From contig CAWANP010000006.1 in assembly GCA_963783445.1 (NCBI GenBank), forward strand, positions 1-64,000: a DNA stretch of 64,000 bases, written 5' to 3'. The position numbers and the translations under genes are program-made. The stretch is from CAWANP01 sp963783445. Its GTDB lineage: Bacteria > Chloroflexota > Anaerolineae > JAAYZQ01. Of the stretch, positions 7,913-17,163 are shown piece by piece. How positions within the stretch are numbered: the first letter of the stretch is position 1; every line of letters begins with the position of its first letter. The notes under the pieces are model-generated. The model was not told the DNA's origin, ran no database searches, and worked only from the letters and a program-made list of their open reading frames with translations.

Positions 7913-8757
7913 TTCAGCGCAGCAAAGGTGACCAGCTCAATATTCCGGTCTACCAGGTGTGCACGCAGGGCCGGATGGGTGAGCAGGTGCAGTTCTGTCT
8001 CCCGCTCAGAACGATAGCTGCTGGCAGCAAGGACCGGGTCGTCGTAGCCAGGGTGGCACATGAGTTCGGTCACGCCATCGGGCAGCTTGTCCAGTAGGCC
8101 GAGTAGATGGTTCATCGAGAGCGCATCCTTGCCAAAGAACGTGCCAATGAATCCAACTGGGTGGGCTAGCTGGCGGGCCTTGACCAGGGCGCTATTGGTG
8201 GCGATCATGCCCCGTACCAGATCAGGGGGAAAGTCTTCCAGAAAGGGCAGGCTCTGGGCCGCCCGGCCAAAGTCGGTCTCGGGTGGGAAGGGCACCCGCA
8301 GTGGCAGGTTGAACTGGGCAGCCAGGTCCGCGTAGAGCTGGAAGAAGGGTGGATAGAGATAGACAAAGTGATGGCAGTCGATGTGATCGGGCAGTGCTCC
8401 GCTCAGGTCCAGAAATCGCTCCATTTGAGCAGATAGCTCGGCCTCGAGCTGGTCCAAGGGTATTTGCTCCACGTTGGCCCAGACACTGTGCTGATCGAGG
8501 AACGAGCCGTCCGCGTCTACCAGTCCCGGGATGCAGGCTGATGGCAGCACGGGGCGCCAAGCCGTGAATACGAGGTGCAGCCCCAGCCCCAACTCGGCAT
8601 TGGCCAGCGCTTCGACCAGGTGAGCCTCAACGTCAGGCTGGTTGACCATGACCGTCGTGCTGCTCACGATCCCGTCCCTATGGGCCGCGAGGATGCCCCG
8701 GCTGATGCCCGGCGCCCGTCCATAGTCATCGGCGTTGACAATCAGTTGAATCCCCAT
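7909..8757 (-). CDS. ChbG/HpnK (YdjC) family carbohydrate deacetylase
   Basis: A 282-residue protein of the YdjC/ChbG family, metal-dependent deacetylases acting on N-acetylated sugars such as chito-oligosaccharides or the hopanoid side chain. Visible motifs are the N-terminal NADDYGRAPG, GLGLHLVFT, PDHIDCHHFVYLYPP with the metal-site histidines, and the C-terminal LMCHPGYDD. Length matches the family. It has its own promoter at 8778-8806 and heads a two-gene operon with the methyltransferase. Which of the family's substrates it uses is open. Confidence 0.85.
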   Translation of the reverse strand: MGIQLIVNADDYGRAPGISRGILAAHRDGIVSSTTVMVNQPDVEAHLVEALANAELGLGLHLVFTAWRPVLPSACIPGLVDADGSFLDQHSVWANVEQIPLDQLEAELSAQMERFLDLSGALPDHIDCHHFVYLYPPFFQLYADLAAQFNLPLRVPFPPETDFGRAAQSLPFLEDFPPDLVRGMIATNSALVKARQLAHPVGFIGTFFGKDALSMNHLLGLLDKLPDGVTELMCHPGYDDPVLAASSYRSERETELHLLTHPALRAHLVDRNIELVTFAALK

Positions 8758-8777
8758 TCTCTTGCCCCTGATATCTG

Positions 8778-8806
8778 GTTATACACCATCTTTTTCATCG
8801 GTGCAA
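8778..8806 (-). promoter_or_regulatory. Promoter for the ChbG-type gene
   Basis: Minus strand TTGCAC (8806-8801), 17-base spacer, TATAAC (8783-8778), just upstream of the ATG at 8757. It is divergent from the alaS promoter. Confidence 0.65.
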
Positions 8807-8818
8807 GCCGCAGTGGGT

Positions 8819-8847
8819 TTGACATCTGTCTTGAGTTGGGCTACAAT
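8819..8847 (+). promoter_or_regulatory. Promoter for alaS
   Basis: TTGACA (8819-8824), 17-base spacer, TACAAT (8842-8847). The expected start lies about 68 bases ahead of the alaS ATG. No T-box-like specifier or terminator hairpin was recognised in this short leader. Confidence 0.8.
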
Positions 8848-8921
8848 GGCCGCGGGTCGGCGGTGACTCACTGGAAATTGGCCGCCGGCCGGTGCATGTA
8901 ATCGCTTGGGAGTGACAAGCT

Positions 8922-11684
8922 ATGAGACGGATGACAGGTGCCGAAGCTCGACAGAGCTTTCTCGATTTTTTCGCCAGCAAGGATCATCTTATTGTACCCA
9001 GCGCATCGCTGGTACCAGTGGGTGATCCAACGCTGCTGCTGACCAACGCTGGCATGAACCAGTTCAAGAACATCTTCTTGGGTTTGGAGGATCCTCCGCA
9101 CTCACGGGCCACCGATGCACAGAAGTGTATGCGTGTCTCCGGTCACCTAAACGACCTTGAGACGGTGGGCCCATCCCCATACCATCACACCTTTTTCGAG
9201 ATGATGGGCAATTGGTCCTTTGGTGACTATTACAAGAAGGAGGCTATTGCCTGGGCCTGGGAGCTGGCAACCCAGGTATGGGAGATGGACAAGGGTCGGC
9301 TGTGGGCCACCATCTTTGAGGATGATGAGGGTGACCTGCCGACCGACGAGGAGGCTCTGGGCTACTGGCTAAGCGAAACAGACATCGCACCTGATCACGT
9401 CCTCCGCTTTGGGCGAGAGGATAACTTTTGGTCTATGGGGCCCATCGGCCCCTGTGGTCCATGCAGTGAGCTTCATTACGATCGGGGGCGCGATTATTGT
9501 GACAAGCAGGATGAGCAGGGCCATACCTGCGCAGTAAACGGCGACTGCGCCCGCTACTTGGAGTTCTGGAACTTGGTGTTCATCCAGTACAGCCGCGATG
9601 CCGACGGAGTGCTGACCGAACTGCCGGCCAAGCATATTGATACGGGATTGGGCCTGGAGCGCGTCGCGACCATGGCCCAGGGGGTTGTGGCCAACTATGA
9701 TACCGACCTCTTTATGCCGGTGTTTCGACGGGTCCAGGAGATGCTGGGCCACACCGATGAAGAGGTACAGGAGAACATGGTGGCCTACCGGGTCATTGCC
9801 GACCATGGGCGCGCGGTGACCTTTCTGGTCGGCGACGGCGTGATCCCTGGCAACGAAGGCCGCAACTATGTGCTGCGGATGATCCTCCGGCGGGCTGCTC
9901 GTTTTGGGCGAAAGATTGGGTTCACAGACCTGTTCTTGAGTGACGTGGCCGAGACGGTGATTGAGATCTTTGGCGACCACTATACCGATCTTGGGCGCAG
10001 GCGTGAATTTATCCTAAACGTTATCCGCCAGGAGGAAGAGCGATTCCTGCGAACATTGGACGTGGGCTTGGTCCTGCTGGACCAGATCATAGATGAATTG
10101 GAGGGCAAGGGCCAGACCACGATACCAGGCGTCGACGCGTTTCGCCTGTACGATACTTTTGGCTTCCCGCTTGATCTAACCCGGGACGTGGGTCTGGAGC
10201 ATGGCTTCACCGTGGACGAGGAAGGCTTTACCGCAGCCCTGGAAGAGCAGAGGGCACGGGGACGAGCAGCGCAGCAGTTCGCGGCAGTTGATGGTGAAGA
10301 TCTCGAACGATACGCCCGGTTGGCGGAAGACCTGAAAGCCCAGGGCCGGATTGGGCCGGATGGCGTCGAGTACCTCAGCCGGGAAACTGTTGAGGTCGAG
10401 ACTACTGTGCTCGCGATCCTGAGAGAAGGAGAATTGGTGAGTCGTGTGAAGGCGGGTGACGAGGTTGAGGTTGTGTTGGCAGCCACTCCCTACTACGTTG
10501 AAAGCGGTGGCCAGGTATCTGATACTGGCGTGGTGGCCCGGTACGCGGAAGGTGAAGACGACCCCCTGTGGGAGATCGAGATCGCTGGCATGTGGCAGCC
10601 GGTGCAGGGATTGATGGTTCACCGGGGGCGCGTGGTGGAAGGGCGGCCGGCGGTGGAGGATCCTGTTTGGGCGGTGGTGAATGCGGAACGCAGGATGGAC
10701 ATTGCCCGCAATCATACGGCGACACACCTGCTCCACAGCGAACTCCGCTATATTCTAGGCAAGCATGTCCAGCAGGCCGGTTCCTTGGTAGCCCCAGACC
10801 GGCTGCGCTTTGATTTTACCCACGGGGCAATGCTGACCCAGGATCAGCTGGATGCGGTAGAGCAATCGGTGAATGATGCCATCCTGGCCAACTATCCTCT
10901 GGACGTTGAGCACTCAACGTACCAGGATGCTGTGACTGCGGGGGCCATGGCCCTATTTGGCGAAAAGTATGGGGAACATGTTCGGGTCGTCAAGATTGGT
11001 GTGCCTGAGGAGCCTTTCAGCCTGGAACTATGTGGCGGTACCCACATCCAGCAGACCAGCGATATTGGCCTTTTCCGCATTGTCTCTGAAGGGAGTGTCG
11101 GGGCGGGCGTGCGGCGTATCGAGGCGGTCACCGGGCGAGGGGCCCAGCAACTGGTACAAGCCCGGCTCCGCGTACTTGATGATGCTGCCACCCACTTGGG
11201 CTCGCGTCCAGAGGAGGTGGATCGCGCCGTGCTCCGCCTGATGGGCGAGTTGCATGACCGGCAGAAAGAGATAGCCGACCTGCGGCGAGAACTTGCCCGG
11301 CTCGAGTACCACGGCTTGCTGCAGGAGGTCCAGGAAGTGAAGGGTGTACAGGTTCTGGCTGCGCGCGTGCAGGCGACTGACATGGACACGCTCCGGGAGA
11401 TGACCGACTGGTTCCGAAACCAATTAGGGTCAGTTGTCATTGTGCTCGGTGCTGTCATTGACGACAAGCCCAACTTTGTGGCCGCAATCACCCCGGACCT
11501 GGTGGAACGGGGCTTGAAGGCTGGTACGGTGATCAAGCAGGTAGCGCGGGTCGTTGGTGGGGGTGGGGGCGGCCGGCCAACGCTGGCCCAGGCTGGCGGA
11601 CGTGACCCGGACCGCCTGGATGATGCATTGGCCTTGGTGCCTCAAGTGGTTGGAGACCTTGTGGCTGATGACGAGCAAGGCTAG
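8922..11684 (+). CDS. alaS: Alanyl-tRNA synthetase
   Basis: A full-length 920-residue AlaRS that charges tRNA-Ala in the cytoplasm. The class II catalytic domain occupies the N-terminus (FFASKDH, PTLLLTNAGMNQFK, THTFFEMMGNWSFGDYYK-type motifs). The editing domain carries HTATHLLH (about 598-605) and CGGTH (about 704-708), which hold the editing-site zinc ligands. The C-terminal C-Ala region ends with a Gly-rich GGGGGGRPTLAQAGG motif. Start ATG 8922 follows GGGAG at normal distance; an in-frame ATG three codons on is the alternative. It starts a run of plus-strand genes reaching 18.4 kb. Confidence 0.97.
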   Translation: MRRMTGAEARQSFLDFFASKDHLIVPSASLVPVGDPTLLLTNAGMNQFKNIFLGLEDPPHSRATDAQKCMRVSGHLNDLETVGPSPYHHTFFEMMGNWSFGDYYKKEAIAWAWELATQVWEMDKGRLWATIFEDDEGDLPTDEEALGYWLSETDIAPDHVLRFGREDNFWSMGPIGPCGPCSELHYDRGRDYCDKQDEQGHTCAVNGDCARYLEFWNLVFIQYSRDADGVLTELPAKHIDTGLGLERVATMAQGVVANYDTDLFMPVFRRVQEMLGHTDEEVQENMVAYRVIADHGRAVTFLVGDGVIPGNEGRNYVLRMILRRAARFGRKIGFTDLFLSDVAETVIEIFGDHYTDLGRRREFILNVIRQEEERFLRTLDVGLVLLDQIIDELEGKGQTTIPGVDAFRLYDTFGFPLDLTRDVGLEHGFTVDEEGFTAALEEQRARGRAAQQFAAVDGEDLERYARLAEDLKAQGRIGPDGVEYLSRETVEVETTVLAILREGELVSRVKAGDEVEVVLAATPYYVESGGQVSDTGVVARYAEGEDDPLWEIEIAGMWQPVQGLMVHRGRVVEGRPAVEDPVWAVVNAERRMDIARNHTATHLLHSELRYILGKHVQQAGSLVAPDRLRFDFTHGAMLTQDQLDAVEQSVNDAILANYPLDVEHSTYQDAVTAGAMALFGEKYGEHVRVVKIGVPEEPFSLELCGGTHIQQTSDIGLFRIVSEGSVGAGVRRIEAVTGRGAQQLVQARLRVLDDAATHLGSRPEEVDRAVLRLMGELHDRQKEIADLRRELARLEYHGLLQEVQEVKGVQVLAARVQATDMDTLREMTDWFRNQLGSVVIVLGAVIDDKPNFVAAITPDLVERGLKAGTVIKQVARVVGGGGGGRPTLAQAGGRDPDRLDDALALVPQVVGDLVADDEQG

Positions 11685-11705
11685 GGTCGCCGAGTAGGGC
11701 GGCGC

Positions 11706-13013
11706 TTGGGGGACGTTGCGGTGCGAGGTATCTGGCGGGGCTCGAGAAGCGGCGAGCGACGGGCAGCGTCTGTTGGCCTGTCAGCGAATTACTGTGTCGT
11801 GGACCCGGGAGCATCTCGGATCCGTCTCTTGTTGGTGGAAGTGGCCAATGGGCGGTCCACATTGTGGGGTTGGGATGAGGGGCCCAGCCTGATTCATGGC
11901 GGACTGCAGCGCCTCCTTCCGGTTTGCGAGGGGATGCTGGTTCGGGCCGAGGAGATGGCACTGGCTCGCATCCCGCGTTGGCCCCTGACAGACCAAATGC
12001 TCGTGGGATTGCCGGCATCAGAACTGCAGGCAGGAGCGTGGTCCGTGACTCAGAAGAGGGCCCTGCCGGAAAGCCCCATCGAGGAACAAGAGTTGTCCAC
12101 GCTGTTGGGGAGGGCTCTGCGCCTGACCATGAACCAGCTACGAAGCGCTGCCCCGTCCGCTAGCATCGCTGGGCAGGGCAAGGAGAGGTCTCGCGCTCGC
12201 AAGGGGCCAGATTGGTTGCTGGTTGACGCAACAACGGTCTCCCTCGAAGTGGATGGCAAGGCGGTCACTGACCCGGTAGGTTTCCGGGGACGGGAAGTCG
12301 CTGCGACAGTTTTTGCTGCCCTGGCCCGGGTAGAGACCATCAATCTTTGGCGGCAGGTCGCAGAGGGCCTCGAGTTCTCGATGCTAACTGTCACAGCCGC
12401 GCCACTGGCCCTGGTGTCCAGCCTTTCCGAATCTCGAGGAATTCTTGTGGATGTTGGTGGGTCCACGACCAGTTTGACCGTGTGGCAGGCTGGAAAGCCG
12501 GTGGAGGTGTCATCAATACCTGTAGGAGCTACCATCCTGGCGCGTGCCCTGATGCAAACATGGGATCTCTCATCTGACGCCGCTGAACGCCTGATAAGGG
12601 CCTATGCATGTGGGCAACTGACCGACCGCGACAAGACTCAGGTGCTCGAGGCCATGTTTCCCGCACTGCGGACCTGGCTGGAAAAGACAGAGATCGCGTT
12701 GGCCAGGCTGCACCGGGAGAGACCCTTGCCCGAGCGACTGTATCTGCTGGGAGGAGGGAGTGGTTTGCCAGAGGTAATGGAGGCTGCCTGTGCCTTGGCT
12801 TGGAGTGAAGGACTGCATTTTGAGCGCTATCCACTGGTCGAGCGTCTGCGACCAACGGACGTGGTTGGCGTGATGAACCGTACCGATTTGGGCCGGGGGG
12901 CAGGAGATGTATCAGCCTTGGGGCTGGCTGCCTGGGCGGCAAACCAAAGTCGCCCCCAGGGCCGTCCGGCGCGCGTTCTTCGGGAGTTGTGTGAAGGACA
13001 GTGCTCGGGATAG
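11706..13013 (+). CDS. Actin-like ATPase of the FtsA/PilM type
   Basis: About 435 residues. An N-terminal YCVVDPGASRIRLLLVEV strand pair, a central ILVDVGGSTTSLTVW phosphate-binding loop, SIPVGATILARAL and a C-terminal LYLLGGGSGLPEV adenosine-binding loop match the actin fold seen in FtsA and PilM. Overall similarity to either is modest and the middle (about 150-190) is low complexity. It may scaffold the membrane protein encoded next (13100), as PilM does for PilN. The start is uncertain: TTG at 11706 or GTG at 11721. It lies 21 bases after alaS. Confidence 0.6.
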   Translation: MGDVAVRGIWRGSRSGERRAASVGLSANYCVVDPGASRIRLLLVEVANGRSTLWGWDEGPSLIHGGLQRLLPVCEGMLVRAEEMALARIPRWPLTDQMLVGLPASELQAGAWSVTQKRALPESPIEEQELSTLLGRALRLTMNQLRSAAPSASIAGQGKERSRARKGPDWLLVDATTVSLEVDGKAVTDPVGFRGREVAATVFAALARVETINLWRQVAEGLEFSMLTVTAAPLALVSSLSESRGILVDVGGSTTSLTVWQAGKPVEVSSIPVGATILARALMQTWDLSSDAAERLIRAYACGQLTDRDKTQVLEAMFPALRTWLEKTEIALARLHRERPLPERLYLLGGGSGLPEVMEAACALAWSEGLHFERYPLVERLRPTDVVGVMNRTDLGRGAGDVSALGLAAWAANQSRPQGRPARVLRELCEGQCSG

Positions 13014-13099
13014 GCTGTGAGCAGAGCGCGCCGGCTCGTCTGGGCTGCGTGGCGAGCTGTCCGTCCGGCCTTTTGCGAGAGATGATCTGCGGCTAGACA

Positions 13100-14623
13100 A
13101 TGCATCAAGTCATCTACCTTGACGTTGGCGACGATTTACCTGCGATCCTCTACCTATTGGAGGGGGCGCAGGCCAAGCAGGTGCTGCTGGTGTTGCCCAA
13201 GGGCTACCAGCCACTCCGTGACCCCCTCAACCTGCGCGTTCTCAGACGCTATGCGGAAGACCAGGCCCTGGACGTGGCGCTTGTTACCCGCGATGGCCGT
13301 ACGCGTCAAATGGCCAAGGAAGAGGGGATTGCTCTCGTTGGCTCTGTTCGGCAGGGACAGCGCGGCCGGTGGAGGAGCCGGGCCCCGCAGCGTTCGTCGG
13401 CGGAGAAGGCTGCTGTTGATCGCATGGCTGGTCTGCGCGCTGGCCGGGGAGACCCGGGATACGGCGATAGGGCGATCGTTTGGGCTGGCCGCCTTCTAGG
13501 CCTTGTGCTCTTTGTCTTCCTTCTGCTCCTGATTGTGGGGCTCGGGGCCATCCTGGTACCTGAGGCCAAAATTACCCTGGTGCCGTTCCGCCAGCCCGTC
13601 GAGACGACGCTTCAACTGCGAGCTGACCCCGAGGTGAGCAGGCCCAACTCCGCTGCCCTGACGATCCCGGCCCGCATCGTGGAGGTGCAGGTGGAACGGA
13701 CGGGTGATATTGCCACTGTCAGCAAAAAAGATGCGCCGGACTTGCCGGCCAGCGGTATGGTGACCTTTATCAATCAGACTGTAGCCCCTCAGGAGATACT
13801 GACGGATACCCTCGTCCGCACATCCACAGGGTCCACTGTGCGCTTCAAGACCGTCACAACCGCTACCCTGGAGTCTGGCGTTGGGTCCAGGGCAGAGATC
13901 CAGGTCGAAGCCCTGGTGCCTGGCCCAGTGGGCAATGTAGCTGCGGCGACGATCACAGAGGTGGAAACCCCCGGATTGCGGGGCAAGGTTAGCGTTATCA
14001 ACCAGGCGCCTACTGAAGGCGGTGGCGTCAAGCAGGTAGGCGTCGTCACCCGGGTTGATATGGATCGCCTCAAGGGTCAGTTATTTGAGGAGCTAAAGCA
14101 GCAGGCATTTCTCGAACTGCAGAGCCAGTTGAGCGAGCAAGAGTATCTGCCGCCTGAATCATTGACATTCGAGATCATGTCAGAAACTTACGATCAGTTT
14201 CTCGATACCCAGGCTGACGTGTTGCACTTGCAGATGCGTATTCTGGCCAGGGGCACGGCTGTGGACGAGGCCAATGCCAACCTGATGGCCTATGACACGC
14301 TGAAGGAAGAGATTCCGCCTACCTACGAGCTAGAGTCAGAGGAAGTGTCCTTTGATCTCAGCGACGAGGTGCGGATGGATGGCCGGGCGGTACTTGTCGA
14401 GGTGACAGCCTCAGCGCAGTTGGTAGCCGAAGTGGACCGTGGCGCTGCGCGCTCGGCCGCAGCCGGCTTGCCCGCTGAGGAGGCCAGCCAGATACTGGCA
14501 GACTCCTTTGCCCTGGACGCTCCACCCCAGGTGGAGGTGATGCCGGAATGGATCAAGCGCTGGGAGTGGCTGGATCGCGTACCTTTTCCACCCTTTCGCA
14601 TTCAAGTGATCGTGCTGGAGTAG
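13100..14623 (+). CDS. Single-pass membrane protein, baseplate J/gp47-like
   Basis: A 507-residue protein. About the first 120 residues look cytoplasmic, with alpha/beta segments LLVLPKGYQPL and VALVTRDGRTRQMAKEEGI. One transmembrane helix follows (LLGLVLFVFLLLLIVGLGAI, about 134-153), then a large external part (KITLVPFRQPVETTLQL, ASGMVTFINQT, LVPGPVGNVAAATI). Chloroflexota homologues in this position are commonly annotated as baseplate J family, but there are no phage tail genes here. The gene sits between the FtsA-like gene and ruvX-mltG, which hints at a cell-envelope job. No good ribosome site precedes the ATG. Confidence 0.6.
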   Translation: MHQVIYLDVGDDLPAILYLLEGAQAKQVLLVLPKGYQPLRDPLNLRVLRRYAEDQALDVALVTRDGRTRQMAKEEGIALVGSVRQGQRGRWRSRAPQRSSAEKAAVDRMAGLRAGRGDPGYGDRAIVWAGRLLGLVLFVFLLLLIVGLGAILVPEAKITLVPFRQPVETTLQLRADPEVSRPNSAALTIPARIVEVQVERTGDIATVSKKDAPDLPASGMVTFINQTVAPQEILTDTLVRTSTGSTVRFKTVTTATLESGVGSRAEIQVEALVPGPVGNVAAATITEVETPGLRGKVSVINQAPTEGGGVKQVGVVTRVDMDRLKGQLFEELKQQAFLELQSQLSEQEYLPPESLTFEIMSETYDQFLDTQADVLHLQMRILARGTAVDEANANLMAYDTLKEEIPPTYELESEEVSFDLSDEVRMDGRAVLVEVTASAQLVAEVDRGAARSAAAGLPAEEASQILADSFALDAPPQVEVMPEWIKRWEWLDRVPFPPFRIQVIVLE

Positions 14624-14703
14624 TGAGGGGCCCCTAGCTGGGTGCTGTGACTTGGGTTGCGACCAGAGGGCCACGACGGGGGCAGTTGGAAGGCTGTGAG
14701 GCA

Positions 14704-15165
14704 ATGAGGTACCTGGCGCTGGATGTAGGGGATCGACGTGTGGGCGTTGCTGTCTCTGATGAGACGGGGCTAATAGCGACGCCACTGACCGTGATCCATC
14801 GAAAGTCCAAAGCGGAAGATTTCGCCAAGATAGCGCGACTGGTGCAGGAGCAGCGCGTCGGTGGCCTGGTGATTGGCCAGCCACTGAATGCTGATGGAAG
14901 CGCCGGACCTCAGGCTGCGCGTGTCGAGCGCTATGCCCTCGCTTTGGTTCAGGACCTGTGCGATGAGGGACTAGAAGTGACTGTGACTTTTTGGGATGAA
15001 TATCTCTCCACCCAGCGGGCGCAGCAGGCGATGATCGCTGCCGGCCGCCGGTCCAGGGAGCGCCGGATGCAGATTGACGCCGCAGCTGCAGCCGTGATTC
15101 TTCAAGATTACCTGGACGAACAATGGCCTGGCCGGTCACTTCTGACTAGGGAGGAGACCAATTGA
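14704..15165 (+). CDS. ruvX: Holliday junction resolvase RuvX (YqgF) family
   Basis: A 153-residue protein from ATG 14704, chosen because MRYLALDVGDRRVGVAVSD is the classic YqgF start; the open frame runs upstream to 14647. RNase H-like features are the first-strand LALDVGDRRVG, VIGQPLNADGS, TFWDEYLST and a C-terminal IDAAAAAVILQDYL with its conserved Asp. The family is linked to pre-16S rRNA 5' end maturation and/or junction processing. Its TGA overlaps the TTG start of mltG, indicating coupled translation. Confidence 0.92.
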   Translation: MRYLALDVGDRRVGVAVSDETGLIATPLTVIHRKSKAEDFAKIARLVQEQRVGGLVIGQPLNADGSAGPQAARVERYALALVQDLCDEGLEVTVTFWDEYLSTQRAQQAMIAAGRRSRERRMQIDAAAAAVILQDYLDEQWPGRSLLTREETN

Positions 15166-16463
15166 CTGCTCTGCTGCCATGGCTCAAGATCGCGTCACTG
15201 GCCTGGCTAGGCGCTATGCTGCTGGTGATCTTGGCCGAGATCCGCCCGTTGCGGCAACTGGTCCCGGATTGGCTTCGCAACCTGTCGCGCGTTGTGGTCC
15301 TGGCCGGCACGGTGGGTGCCTTGACCCTGGCCGTGCTCTTGGGCGCCCAGTTGATGATCAGTGCGCTCGAGTCCAACACGCCCATCGAGAGCGGCCAGCC
15401 CATGGACCTGTCCTTCGACTCGGCTGATTCCTTCTTTCTTAGCCTCTACTTGAGTTCTCACCAGGAAGAGCTGAATCTCCCGGCCAGTGATGATCCCACA
15501 CCGGTGACCTTTGTCGTAGAACCGGGTGAGACTGCAGCCGGCGTGGCGGTACGGCTGGAGGAGGAAGGACTGGTCGTGGATGGCGAGGTCTTTCGCCGGT
15601 TCATGACCTATCATGGGCTTGACGTGAGCCTGGAGGCGGGTACTTATTCACTGCAGGCGAATATGACCATGCACGAGATCGCCGAAGCGTTGCAGCACGC
15701 CAGCGCCGACACGGTCATGATCACGATTCCCGAAGGCTGGCGGGCAGAGCAGGTCGCTTGGCTGGTGGAGCAACAGGGCCTGATGCACGGAGACGATTTC
15801 CTGGACTATGTGCATACTGGTCAATACAATTATCCCTGGTTGGCCGACCGGCCCGCGGACGCCTCGCTGGAGGGTTATCTCTTCCCCGATACCTACGAGT
15901 TTCCGGCCCAGACAACACCAGAGGCTGTGGTAGATCTAATGCTGGCCATCTTTGATGCTCGGATTGTGCCCGAGATAGAGGGCCGGCTGGCCGGCCGGAT
16001 GCTCTTTGATCTGGCATTGGGCGCCGAGCGGCCCATGAGCGTCCATGACGTGATGATCCTGGCTTCTATTGTTGAACGCGAGGCGGTGGTGCCAGAGGAG
16101 CGGCCCGTCATCGCCAGCGTCTACTATAACCGTCTGGATCCGGCCTTTGTCGAGGAGACGGCCCTGCGCTTGAGTGCTGACCCAACCGTGCAGTACGCCA
16201 AAGGCTACGACTCTGAGACCGGTTACTGGTGGAATCCCATGCTGCCTGGCGAGGGGCAGACAGTAGAGTCTCCTTACAATACCTTCATAGTGCAGGGACT
16301 CCCTCCAGGGCCGATCGCAAGCCCGGGCCTGGCATCTATCCTGGCTGTTTTGAACCCTGCCCAGACAGATTATCTCTATTTCCACGCCATCGGGGATGGA
16401 TCCCACATCTTTGCCTCGACGCTGGAGGAGCACCTGAAAAATCAGGAGCAATACGCGCCATAG
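15162..16463 (+). CDS. mltG: Endolytic murein transglycosylase MltG
   Basis: A 433-residue inner-membrane enzyme that cleaves nascent peptidoglycan strands. It has two N-terminal hydrophobic segments (about 5-25 and 43-68), where most MltG proteins have one. The YceG domain is shown by SLEGYLFPDTYEFP, ILASIVEREA with the catalytic Glu near 305, LSADPTVQYAKG, SPYNTFIVQGLPPGPIASPG and YLYFHAIGDGSHIF. Start TTG 15162 follows GGGAGGAG and overlaps the ruvX stop. Co-occurrence with ruvX is common in many bacteria. Confidence 0.95.
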   Translation: MTALLPWLKIASLAWLGAMLLVILAEIRPLRQLVPDWLRNLSRVVVLAGTVGALTLAVLLGAQLMISALESNTPIESGQPMDLSFDSADSFFLSLYLSSHQEELNLPASDDPTPVTFVVEPGETAAGVAVRLEEEGLVVDGEVFRRFMTYHGLDVSLEAGTYSLQANMTMHEIAEALQHASADTVMITIPEGWRAEQVAWLVEQQGLMHGDDFLDYVHTGQYNYPWLADRPADASLEGYLFPDTYEFPAQTTPEAVVDLMLAIFDARIVPEIEGRLAGRMLFDLALGAERPMSVHDVMILASIVEREAVVPEERPVIASVYYNRLDPAFVEETALRLSADPTVQYAKGYDSETGYWWNPMLPGEGQTVESPYNTFIVQGLPPGPIASPGLASILAVLNPAQTDYLYFHAIGDGSHIFASTLEEHLKNQEQYAP

Positions 16464-16472
16464 GAGCGCAAG

Positions 16473-17144
16473 GTGCTGCGTATCAAACGTGATGTACCGC
16501 GGTTCAGAAGCGTTGGTTCCCGTCTCCTGTACGGCGCGTCGGCAGTTGCTCGTACTGTGTTGCTTCCGGTTGCTTGTTGTGTATTGCTCGCTGGCTGTTC
16601 GTTACCGGGTAGTGTCAAACCAACGGTCAAGATAGGCCTGTCGGCGCCCTTTGAAGGCGTGCACCGGGATCTGGGTTACGAGGCGCTGTATGCTGTCCGT
16701 CTGGCGGTGCAGCAGAGAAATGAGGCCGGTGGGGTAGACGCGAGCTACTGGATCGAGTTGGTGGCCCTCAATGACCTTGATGAGCCAGAACAGGCAATCA
16801 TCCAAGCGCAAAAGATGGCCATCGATTCTGGCATTCTGGGTGTGTTGGGTGGGTGGTCCGAAGAGACCGTCCGCGCGGCGGCGCCAGAGTATGAACGGTC
16901 GGGCCTGGCTTTCCTGACTCCGGTAGCCAGTTCTAAAGGCTACCAGCTTTCGCAGGCAGAGGATCTGGCCTTCATGGACGCGTATCTGGCGCTCTCTGGT
17001 GGTGCACCGCCAGGCGTCGTTGCGGGCTGGGCCTACGAGGCGACAAATCGCTTGTTGGATGCCCTGGACGCAGCAGCTCGATCCGAGAGGCGACCCTCCC
17101 GAACCGGTGTCCAGAGGGCACTGACCGTAGATCCAGGGCAATAG
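16473..17144 (+). CDS. Shortened LivJ-type solute-binding lipoprotein
   Basis: A 223-residue lipoprotein starting at GTG 16473 behind TAGGAG. The signal peptide ends in the lipobox LLAGC. Then follows the first lobe of a branched-chain amino acid/amide-binding protein (VKIGLSAPFEGVHRDLGYEA, VALNDLDEPEQA, VLGGWSEETVRAAAP, LAFLTPVASSKGY). It jumps directly to the family's C-terminal helix region (FMDAYLALSGGAPPGVVAGW, AYEATNRLLDAL). Most of the second lobe, normally 130-180 residues, is missing while the frame is intact. No permease genes are adjacent. Ligand transport seems unlikely in this form. Confidence 0.75.
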   Translation: MLRIKRDVPRFRSVGSRLLYGASAVARTVLLPVACCVLLAGCSLPGSVKPTVKIGLSAPFEGVHRDLGYEALYAVRLAVQQRNEAGGVDASYWIELVALNDLDEPEQAIIQAQKMAIDSGILGVLGGWSEETVRAAAPEYERSGLAFLTPVASSKGYQLSQAEDLAFMDAYLALSGGAPPGVVAGWAYEATNRLLDALDAAARSERRPSRTGVQRALTVDPGQ

Positions 17145-17163
17145 CTACTATCTAGGGGTGAGT

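Noticed and set aside
13100..14623. Prophage or contractile injection system because of baseplate-J similarity
   Set aside because: The protein has a transmembrane helix and no neighbouring sheath, tube or tail genes; its neighbours are housekeeping envelope genes.
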